Shown in pieces: positions 1 to 10,400 of a stretch of 64,000 nt of DNA. The position numbers and the translations under genes are program-made. Position 1 is the stretch's first letter. Each line of letters begins with the position of its first letter. The notes under the pieces were generated by a model that did not search any database, was not told the DNA's origin, and was given only the letters and a program-made list of their open reading frames with translations. Origin of the DNA: Orthonyx spaldingii (lineage: Eukaryota > Chordata > Aves > Passeriformes > Orthonychidae); assembly GCA_013397795.1 (NCBI GenBank), contig VZTJ01002455.1, positions 279,861-343,860 of the forward strand. Reading direction: 5' to 3'.

Positions 1-58
1 AAGGAAGGAAGGAAGGAAGGAAGGAAGGAAGGAAGGAAGGAAGGAAGGAAGGAAGGAA
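1..58. repeat. (AAGG)n tetranucleotide microsatellite
   Basis: An uninterrupted run of about 14 AAGG/GGAA units opens the window and probably continues upstream. It lies in a KCNH6 intron, before the first coding exon visible here. Confidence 0.97.
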
Positions 59-1322
59 TCCTGGCTGCTGGGGTCTTTAATCACACTTCACCATACCCGT
101 TTCTTTCCCGTTCCCGTGCCTGTGTGTCTGTCTGTGCACATCCCTGACGTCACGGCAGATTTGGAAGTTGCCCGATGCCGGCCATCTGCTCCTGATTACG
201 GGAGGCCCTGAGCTCCTTAAAATTATACGCAGAGAGGCCGACATTTGCCCCTCCCGGCTGGAGCGTGGCCACGGCCGGAGCGGGAGAGCGCCGGATCAGC
301 CGGCAGCTAATCCCTGGTGATCAGAGCGTGGGGGAAAGCGAGATCCGGGATCTGCACGGGGCAAAAACCGCCCTGGAAGGAGGTAGCTTGGCTTCAGATC
401 AGCTGGAGCGGTACCCGGGTGCTCCATCGTCTCTGGGAGTTTTGGGATAGGAGCCTGGGGATGCTCGGGGGGTTTTGTGGTGACACTGGCTGTGGCTCAG
501 GGGGTCCTGCTCCCACCAGTGCCAAAGCAACAGCAGACAGCTCAAAGGAAAGGACTCACAGTGATTAAACCCTCAGGGAGGGTTTTTGGAAGATTTGGCG
601 GGAATAAAGTTGGCAAAGGAGCTGGGAAACCACCTGTGTCCTTCACTGAGTGCTTTGGAAAATACCTGTGGGTGTTTCCAGTTGCCTCTAGTTGCAGACT
701 GGTGCCTGGCTGCTGCACGAGAAGAGCCACAGGGTCGAGCTGACATCCAACAGGAGAATCCCTGGGGCCACATTTGGGATCCTCCTCACAGCCTCCATCA
801 CTCCCAGGGCACTGAGCCAGTCCCTGTGCCCCCTTTGTGCCTCAGTTTCCCCATGGCAGGACAAGACAAGGCCATGCCTGACCGCTCCATGCCTTTAGGG
901 GATGTCCCTGGGGACCGTCACTGGTCCCACCCGGCTCACCCCCATTGCCTGCATCCAGTCCCCAAAAACTGCCTGGTGATTGCAGGGCAATTAACTGCAG
1001 CGTGATTACAAGCAGGATGCTTAATGAGGTTAAACCACTACCTGGGACTTCCTGAGTTCTTAATTACTCTCTCTTTAATTGCTGCTCACAAGTACATTAA
1101 TATAAATGACTGTCTGGAACAGAAAAAAGAGATGTGATCAGTGTGATTGGGATGCTTCAGGGACGCTGCCCCTTCCCGGGGCTCAGACCGTGTTCCACTC
1201 CCCACCAGCAGGGATTACACCCATCAAAGTGTTTAAAAATCCACTTTTCTGCCAAAAGAGTTTGATGCTGGGGTGGGGCAGAATCTCCCGGGCACCGCCC
1301 TGAGCCTGTCTCTGCTCGGCAG
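59..1322. other. KCNH6: KCNH6 intron (3' part), no coding exon seen
   Basis: This is the end of the intron that precedes the exon at 1323. I looked for the two preceding ERG exons (start codon, PAS core) and found none, so they lie upstream of the window. An AT-rich patch at 985-1110 contains several ATTA/TAAT cores and stands out from the GC-rich surroundings. Confidence 0.7.
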
Positions 1323-1478
1323 CCTCGTGTTTCCGCTGCCTGGTGGACGTGGTGCCCGTGAAGAACGAGGAAGGCGTCGTCATCATGTTCATCCTCAACT
1401 TCGAGGACCTGGCACAGCTCATCGCCAAGAGCACCGGGCGGAGCCTGCACCAGCGCCTGTCGCAGAGCTGGAGCAAAG
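1323..1478 (+). CDS. KCNH6: KCNH6 coding exon 3, end of PAS domain
   Basis: It encodes SCFRCLVDVVPVKNEEG followed by VVIMFILNFEDLAQLI, the last strands of the N-terminal PAS (eag) domain that slows deactivation in ERG channels. The acceptor is ctcggcag. The donor AAAG|GTGGGT is at 1479. It enters with two bases of a codon and leaves with one, the same phases as KCNH2 exon 3. At 156 nt it is 9 nt shorter than the 165 nt I recall for KCNH2. Confidence 0.95.
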
Positions 1479-4400
1479 GTGGGTGTCCTGCCCCGGGGGC
1501 AGAGGGGACCTGGGACAGCAGAGCAGCACCTTCATCCCAGGGCTCTCCCGGGCACCGAGGGACGCGCCTGTGTCTGGGCAGGACCCTGCACGGGAAGAGG
1601 TTTGTGTTTGTGCACAGTCCCTGCTCAGGGACCGGGCCAGACAAACCCAGCTGGGTGGGAAGAGGCTGTTCGAGCCAGCTGTGCTCCCCTTGCGTTCACA
1701 CCTGCCCGCACACACTTCCAAAATCCCTGGGAGCAAGGCTGGGGACTGACCCCCTGCACGGGATGGGGCATTTTTATGAGAGGAGGTCTCGCTGCGAGTG
1801 GAGCCGTGGAGTCCCTCTGTGAACCCCCTCCATTGCTGGATCTTTTCCATATTTAACACTGGCTTGGGCTGGAGGTGCTGGTGTGGGGCAGCACCCGTGT
1901 GTGGGGTCACAGGGAGGGTCAGGGGACATTTGGTTGTGCTGTGGGGATGTCACTGCAGGCGCATGGCACGAGGATGGCTGCGCTGCCACGGCTCAGCCTG
2001 CCCCAGCTTCAGGCTGTTCCCCGCTCTCCCAGGCTCATCCCATGTTTTGGAGACAGTGGAAAATTCAAATTCCCTTTTTTGGGAAGACTGGATCAAAGGG
2101 AAGCTGTGGTGAGGCTCTCGAAGGGATGTGGATATGCAGGGATGCAGATGTCAGACCTGACAAAGAGCTGCAGCTTCTAAATCTCCTCCTTCCATGCAGC
2201 CCTTCCAGCAGTGCTGGTCACCTCTGCTCGAGCCAGGGAAACAATCCCACATCTGCCTTCATTATGACATTCCCTGGGGATGCTGTTGGGAGGCTTTGGG
2301 GAGGCCTCAAAGTGAAGCTGTGGGAGCTGTGGGTCAGTGCCCCCATGGCACATGGGGTGGCACAGCAGGGACCAGAGCCAGGGCCACACCAGGGAACGAC
2401 AGAGACAAGTGCCCACTGAACTGCAGTGTGTGAGACTCGGTGCATTTCTGTATCCTGGAGCCACTCAGGTGTCTGTGGATGGCAGCAGGTACCAGCAGAG
2501 TTTTATCTGGGTTTATTTGTCCTCAGGCCAGACATGCACACAGAGGGCTCGCGGGGGTGTGTGTGTGTGAATGGACAGATCACTGTGCTCGTGTGTCTGT
2601 GAAGGAATGAGATTCGTGTTTTTGATGGATTGCTTTAGTACCAGCTACCCCTCCATGCATGACCTGCTGAGGAAATCCTAAATTCCAGCACCGGTGTTGC
2701 TTTGCAGCCCCACCAGCTCTCAGCATATCTCAACATCTGATGCGCCCATACCCCACCCCACCCAAAGACACCCCTTCGGCAGAAGGCACCCAGATCAGGA
2801 GTACCTGTCACTTCCCTGCATGTTGGATGTTGTGTTGTGCATCCCAAGGGATGTTTCTTGGGTTTCCCGCTCCGGTGACAGGGAGTGTGGAAAGGCAAGA
2901 GCGGCTGGTGCCAGCCCAGATCGGGCTCTTGTGCACGGGTTTGCTGACTCAGTCTTTAACTGCTTGGCCACAGGTGGCTGCGGTGCTGGTCCCCAGCTCC
3001 TCGGTGTGCAGGGAAAGGCAGATGCTTTGCTTCTTCCAGCTGAAAAGCTGCTCTGGGCAGTGGGGATGGGGTGAGCAGAGGGAGCCCGTGTGGTACCCCA
3101 CGGGTGGGGGCATTTCTGGGCAGGCTGGAACCCTGCCCTGCCTCAGGTGTGTTTTGGGGCTGGGTGAGGGAAGCTAATCCAGCCAAAACCAAAGAGCTCC
3201 TCAACGTGCTGCTTTTCCCCAGGGGACAATGTCTGTGGAGCTCAGGCCGCATCCCACACCCCCCAGGATTTAGGCCACCTTTGGTGCAGTTAGGGAGCAC
3301 AGTTGGTGCTGCTGGATGAGCTCCAGGGCTGAGCCAGGCCCCGAGGGTGTGAGCCTGGCTGCTCACACCAACTCTGCAGCAGCAGGTGACCATGGTCTCC
3401 TCTAGAAGAGGACCAGTGACTTTGCATTGAGTGTCACAACCACTGGCCCAGGGGCATTGGGTCCTCTCCACATCTGGGCCCTTCCTGTCCTGCACCTCTC
3501 TCACAGCTCCGAGCAGCCCTGGCTGCCCTTGTCCCAGCCCCAGTCCCTGGCAGGGTGGTCTCCTGATCCCCTGTGATGGCAGGAAGGAATCCCAGATTCC
3601 CTCACTGAAAATCCAAAACAAATCCAGGAACAAAATTGCTAGAACTACTTTTCTTTCAGTGCCTTTGTAAATTACCATCTCTACTGTGTGGTTTGGGTTG
3701 GTTTTTTTTTTTCCCTAAAGTTCCATCAAGGAGATTTAGAGGTTCGATTTCCTCCAGGTCCAAATCCCTTAAGTGGCTTTAACCTCTTTAATTGGCTTAG
3801 GGATGCTCTGCACCTTTCCCATATCACATCCACAGTTGTAGGGAACTCTTCTCCAGCTCAGCAGAGCTTGCTGCCGGGTCAGGGTCTGCCTCGAGCACGC
3901 GGCGATGTGGTGGCATGGGGACAGCAAGTGCTTTGGAGGAGAAAGGGCCACACAGCACGTGCGTCCCCCAAAGCCACCCAAAACCCTCCGTAGCCTCTCC
4001 CCCGTCCCGCCTCGCTCCAGCCATCACGTGCAGCTAGGTCACACCTTTCTCTCTTGTGTTTTGTTTTTCTTTTTAACAAGGTCAAGGTAGGAGTTTGAAG
4101 TTTAGTCTCCCGTCCCTGCGGCGACTCAAAATCCAGCGGAAATCTCTGCCCACCAGTGAGTTTGATGGAGTAGCCATTGACTATGGAAAGGTAACCGTAG
4201 CCTTTGTCTGATATAAGCCCACGCCTCAGGCCAGGTCCCAGCGCTCTTCCTCGCTGTCCCCACCCCGCTCCCCCTCGGCTGCTGTGGCTCGGGCCATGTC
4301 CGGGGTCCGGCCCCAGGGCAGGGCTGGGCGCTGGCCCTGCTGAGGCTGGCGGCGAGCGCGGTGCTTTGGCGGTGTGGGCTGGAGCTCCACGGGGCTGCTC

Positions 4401-7400
4401 TGCACATCCCGCGGCTCGTGGGGGCAGCGGGAGATGTGCCAAGGCGGGGAGGAAGCTCTGGCTCCATAGCGCGAGGTGTCCAGGGCAGTGGAGCTGCAGG
4501 GAGTTGTCCCCACCTCGAGGAGGGGACGTGCAGGTGGCTGTAGGAGCGTGGAGCAGGTGTGCTCTGAGCAGGACTCAGGTGTGCTCTGAGCAGGGACTCA
4601 GGTGTGCTCTGAGCAGGACTCAGGTGTGCTCTGAGCAGGGACTCAGGTGTGCTCTGAGCAGGAACTGGCGGGCTCGTGTCCCCACGTTTTCCTGGCAGCA
4701 CAGGCAGGTCCAGCTTCTCAGCCCTCCAGCAAAGATTGTGCTTCCCACGATGGTGGGTGATGCTGTCGTTGCCGGCCTTGGAAAACTGTTGGTGGGTCCT
4801 GTTTAGAGATTGCTGTTCTTGGTGGCTTCCTGGCTGTCAGAAGTGCTCAGGGCACCTCCAGTCAAAGAGCTGTTGTTTTCTGGAATGCTGCAGCTCAAGG
4901 CTGTGGGCAGGAGGCTTCTGCTGTGCTAAGGCATCCCCGGGTGCCAGGGTCTCGCTGTGCTGAGTGTGTTTTATCCAGACAGCCTGGATAAATCTGCTTC
5001 CCCAAATCAGAGAGAGAACGAGATGGAAGGTGCCTGTCTTCTCAGAGGTTGTGCTTGTGGTAGGTTGAAGAGGTGTGTAGGGTTATCAGATGCTTTGGGT
5101 ACATCGCTCCTATAGACACCAGCACTGCTAAAAGCTCTGGGTACCCCCAGGCTGGAGCTGCATGAGGCACTGCAGTGTTTCAGGGCACACACGTGGAAAA
5201 ATGTGAATTGAGGACAACCTGATGATCCACCACTGTGCTGGAGCTTGGTCCAAGGGGCACAGCCCTGCAGGTGCAGGGCCAGCCAGCAGCCAGCCTCTCC
5301 AGGCACCCCTTCCTAAAAACTGCCCTAAGGGCCTCAGGGATGGTGAGAAGTGCCACAGCCCCTCCCGTGGGTGTGACTGGAGGGGCAAAGTCCCACGGGT
5401 TTCTGCTCCAGGTGGTTGCTTTGCACACCCCACTGCAGAAGTTAAAGTCTGGAAACTCTTCAGGTCTCCAGGGAAAAAGGTTTAGCCACGGCTAACGGTG
5501 GCTGTAGGAGAAGGAGGACCAACACGGCCAAATTTGCAAACCCAGCAGCCCCTCCAGTGCTTCCTGGTGCAGAGCACATCCTCTCCCACCAACACCAGCA
5601 CAGGGCCTGGCCGCTGACCCTCGGTGGTGGCCTGAGCTCTTGCAGCAGGCGAGGGAAGGGCAGCCCCGGTGGCGGGACATAGGGACATCTCGGAGAAACG
5701 CATGGCGCAGCAGGTGCTCCAGGCAAGGCTGTCCCTAGAGCTCCTCTTCTCTTGCTCTCACCTGCTTCCCAGCTGTGCAGCATCGCCTTGCAAACCTCCC
5801 TGCGGCCGCCCAGCCTCCGGCGGGAGCTGGTAGGAGGCAGGAGCTGCCAAGTCCCCAGGGACTCGGTCGCCCCGCTCCAAAGCAGGTCCTGGTGCAGGCT
5901 GGAGATGACCGCAGGAGCCGCAGTGCTTCCCAGCCCTCTGCCTCTCCTCTTACCTACCCCAGCTCCCTCTCCTTCCCCCCCAGCACGCGGGGACTCCTTC
6001 TAATACAACGCTTTCTCCTGGCTGTCTTAAAGCCTGGTGGTGACTCCCTGATTTTGAGGGACTTGAAGACATCGCCCAAGGAAAACTGTATGCAGTCAGA
6101 GACCGAATCCCTCCTGGAAAAGGAGCGGAGGCCAAGCCTGGAGGCCGACCCCACCCTACAACACTCGTCCCCGAAACAAGAGCCTCCCGTGCTGGGCCCA
6201 CGAGGGTCGTACCCTGCGTGGGGTTTCTTTCGGTCTCGCCCCGGGGGCAGCTTCCACAGCCTCCGCAGGGTCTCCTCCTTGGACAACTTTGAGGCTGCGA
6301 GGTCTGAGTTCCAGAGAAAATTCAGGGAAAGGAGGGCAAACTCAGGTAGGGGAAAATCCCGGAGCCGTCGGTTCTACTGCGGGAGTCAGGGCTCTGGCGA
6401 TGGCCTCGGCACATCTCGGGGGGGGAGGTCTCGGTCTCTTTTCCCTCTGCCAAGTGGAGATTTCCTGGGTCTTCTCCCCAAAACCCACTGGTCTCCATGC
6501 GATTCCCTGCACAGGCAGGCCCTGCTGTGTAGGTAGAGCCATCCGTGGTTTGCGTGTGAGGTGTGAGACCGTGCGAGGTTGCGTTTGGCTGCCCCACGCA
6601 AGGGGCACCCCGATGTCATCCCACCTTCCCTGGAGGGAGGGAAGGGGTCTGCAGGCGTGTGCAGTGTGAGCTGTGTCCGTGTGTTGGAGGTGGGTGAGGC
6701 ACTGGCCAGGCCACTCTGCAGGGCTGGAGGGAACAATCCTTCACCACGGTATCCACGTCCAGACCTCTGGTTCTCATGAGAGTGATGATGACAAATTAGA
6801 TGGAGGTCAGGAAAAAAAAAGCCTCAGTAACTGGGGATGAGAGAGACCAGTCTGTGGAATCTGGCAGGAAAAACGGGGTGGGAGATCATGATCCTCCCAT
6901 AGTCACAGGTTATGGACCCTCAGGAGGGGACACAATGTGGAGGGAGGGAAGGGGAATGAGCAGGGACAAGGGGGGCAGCAGGACGGCTGGTGCTAACTTC
7001 ACAATGTCTTCAGACACCTCCTGCCCACACCACCACTTGGGTCAATGTCAGAGTGCAAGGGTTAGAAGGGTAAAAGATTGAAAATACAACCCTACCCTGG
7101 CTGTAGGAGATGGAGAGGTTGGTGAACACTGGGCACAGTGCCTGGGGATCTTCCTGGAGCCCTGGGTGTGGGTGCAGGCTCCCGTTCATCACAACACCTT
7201 GCCAAAAGCCTGACCACGAAATGACCACCTCCACAGCTGCCTCCCTGGCCCTGCACTGGGGTGACCCAGGGGCAAGTCCCCAGGGAGAACTGTCAGGATC
7301 CAGCCCCACTACAGCTCTTCTGGAGAAGGCTCTGACCTCCCCACCTGGAGCTGGGGGTGGAGGATACATCCGAGTGGGAATATCATCCAACTCCTGGTTC

Positions 7401-10400
7401 AGTTTGGTGGCCAGAAACCAAGGCAGCAGCTCAGCAGCTATGTTGGTCAGGCTAAAGCTTGCAAGGGTGGAGGAGAACAACCTCTTCCATTATCTGTTTT
7501 CATGCTGGTTTTGGCTTCTCTGCCTGGTGAATCTCACTGGGTTGGTCCCCAATCTGCTACAGTCTTCAGGGGTGGCAAAGGACATTGGGTATCTCTGTGT
7601 TTTGGCAGCTGGTCTGAGCCCCCTGAAGGAGGTTTAATAGTGAAAAGATGGGTGATGCATGGTAAAACCAGCCCTCTTTCAGGCATCCCGGGTTGGGCAT
7701 CCCACACCTGAGCCAGCCTGAAGAAGCTGAGCCTTTATGGCCAAGCAGAATTTGGCATCTTCTGGTGGCACCTCGTGGTGGTCCCCAGCTCCTGGAGGTC
7801 GTCCATGAGGTCGGGGCTGTGGGGATCTGTCCCTGCTCATGCTGCCCTTCTCAGTGCTCCTCTCCGTCCTCTTTCAGAGGCTTCCCATGTCAAACCCAAC
7901 CCCCCAAACTCCACCTCGGACTCGGACCTCATGAAGTACCGGACCATCAGCCAGATCCCCCAGTTCACGCTCAACTTCGTGGAGTTCAACCTGGAGAAGC
8001 ACCGCTCGGGCTCCACCACGGAGATCGAGATAATTGCTCCCCACAAGGTGATGGAGCGCACCCAGAACGTCACCGAGAAGGTCACACAGGTACGTGGGCA
8101 GTGAGAGGCCACCGAGGCAGTGATGGGGTGCTGGGGGACGGTCACAACCACTCCAGTGGCTTTTGGAGGAGAGGAGCAGAGAGGGCAGTGGCACATGGAG
8201 ATTCCATCCCAGGAAATGCTAGTGTCCCTGTGTTTGCTTTTGCCTTCCTCTGAATGGCTGAAATGCTCGTTTTAGTCCCCTAAATGAGTATTTCTGATAA
8301 TTTGTGGCTGGGGGAACACCAGCATGAACTGCTCGTGCTGGTGGCCTTGAAGGGGACACGCGTTTGCGTGCTTGTGTGTGCATGTGGCTTCTTCTGGGGG
8401 GAGCTCTGGCCCCCCAGCACCGAGAATGGAGCTCCTGGGGCACCGCTGGCCCGGCCAGGGACACGGCCTGGTGTCACCACGCCGAGGGCCACAGGATCCC
8501 CTGGGAGACAGCAGGTGGCACTGCACTGTCACCAACACGTGTGGCACTGCCTGTCACTGCGGGGGACACTGCTGCACTGTCACCCAGAGGGACACGCATG
8601 GAATGGTGCATCCCATGGGGATGTCAGAGAGTGAAAGGTGCTGATGTATCCCCCAGTCTCGAGCAGGGAGCTCTTCCACCTGTAGGGAAACTGGGGCAAG
8701 GGAGAGCCTCCATGTACAAAATACATCCAAGGGCACCTCCCAGGGTTGCCAGCAGCAGCCCAGGGCAAATTTAATGAAAATGCAGCGATCTGACCCCAGA
8801 AAAGCCTCCAGGCTTGGGAGTTTGCTCCATCGGAGTGGGGTGCTCTGCAGGATCCTCCTTCTGTCTCAGTGCCAGCAAGCCTTTAACTTCACAGCCTCCA
8901 TGCACAGGGGTTGGGCTCCCCATCTCACACATCATGGGACAGTTCTTAGGCTCGTTTTCCCCCTGGTTTGTCCCCTTCCTTAGTCCCTCTGATCGGGTTG
9001 GCCACTCAGTGTGGGGTCAGCAGCTGGGTGTGGAGTGATGGGATCAGAGCTGGCGGGTGGTGGCTGCAGTGCAGCGCCCACAGAGGTCAATCCTCCCTTC
9101 ACTTTCAATCTCCAGACGGGATGGGATGGGATGCAAAGGGACAGGACAGGATGGAGCTCTCCTCCCTGCCCGTCCTCACGCCAATGTCCCCCACACCTCC
9201 CGCCAAGCCACAGCTCCTGGCTGTTAAATAATTCATGGTGAGGCAGAGACAGCGGCGAGACACCATCTAAAAATACCGGCGGGTGGGCAGGGAGTGGAGC
9301 CAGGGGCTGTTTGGGATGGCCTGGCCCCACTGTGAGCTGGCAGGGAGGGCAGGCCACAAGTGCAGTGAAGGTTCCAGGCTCAGCCTCGCAGGGCTGCGGC
9401 TCTGGAGCGCAGCTGGAGGCACGTGGGGATGCTGTGGGGTTGGTGTCACCCAGCTGGGGTCCTGTCTGCAGGTGGCACGTGTCCCAGTCCCCCCAGACTG
9501 TCCCCCTGGGCAGGAGGGTGCTGGGGACAGGGGTGGGGGTCTGAGCTGTGCCAGGATAGGTGCTGGGAGTGACACTGGGGGTGACACTGTGGCACTGCCG
9601 GCCTGCAGCCAGCACCACGGGCCTGATCCTGCCCAGCCCCTTGTGCTTGAGGCTCTCCTGGTGATTCTGGAGCAGCCCCCAGCCCAGCTCAGTGCCCCCA
9701 TCCCCAGCACCAGGCAGGGGACGGGGAAGGTGATGGGTGCTGGGCACCACGGGGCACGAGCAGTGGCCTGGGTTAGCCAGGGCCACAGGAGCCTCCCCCC
9801 TCTGTCCCCCACAGCCCACACACCCCCTCCTCCCTCCTCCTCCTCCTCCTCCTCCTCCTCCTCCTCTTCCTCCTTCATGAANGCCCTCTGCCCCTCCCTC
9901 GCTTGCTGCCAGCACCCAGCACCCCCTGCCAGCACCCAGCACCCCACACCCTGAGCCTGCAGCTGCGGCTCAAGCCGGAAAGTGCTGGGGCAAGGGGACA
10001 AGGGAAGGGCCACCCAGCAGGATCACCACGGGGAACACTGGCACTGCCACCTGCAGACACTCCCAGGGCCACCCAGGCCACCCAAGGGTGACCTTCCCGT
10101 CCCCCAGGGCCAGAGAGGAACAAGGCTGCAGCTGCTCCCTGGCTCTGTGTTGGTTTGGATGCTCTCCTGGGTGTTGTTTCTTTACCCTTTTCTGCCTCAG
10201 ATCTTTGGGGCTGTGGGTTTCTATTCATTCCTGCCTGGAATGCAAGAGGGCTTAACCTGTTCTTGGTTGTGCCACAAGAGCTGGGTGCCAGAAACAGGGA
10301 TGAGGGGCAGGGCAGGTGCCCCAGCACAGGGAACAGTATTTGGTGGCCTGAATTCAGGACTAACCCCACAGATCTGCCTCCAGCCAGGCAGAACCAGCAT

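Noticed and set aside
2956..3678. 240-codon minus-strand open frame
   Set aside because: No recognisable family, and typical chance composition for this GC-rich intron.
5963..5984. Strong pyrimidine tract and CAG acceptor before KCNH6 exon 4b
   Set aside because: Its phase (2) does not match exon 4a (phase 0) or exon 3 at its good donor (phase 1). The acceptor at 6031-6032 gives a continuous frame.
8980..10013. Long minus-strand open frames of 248-320 codons
   Set aside because: They cross the (TCC)n tract as poly-Glu/Gly and contain the N. No similarity or splice context; shadows of GC-rich intron.
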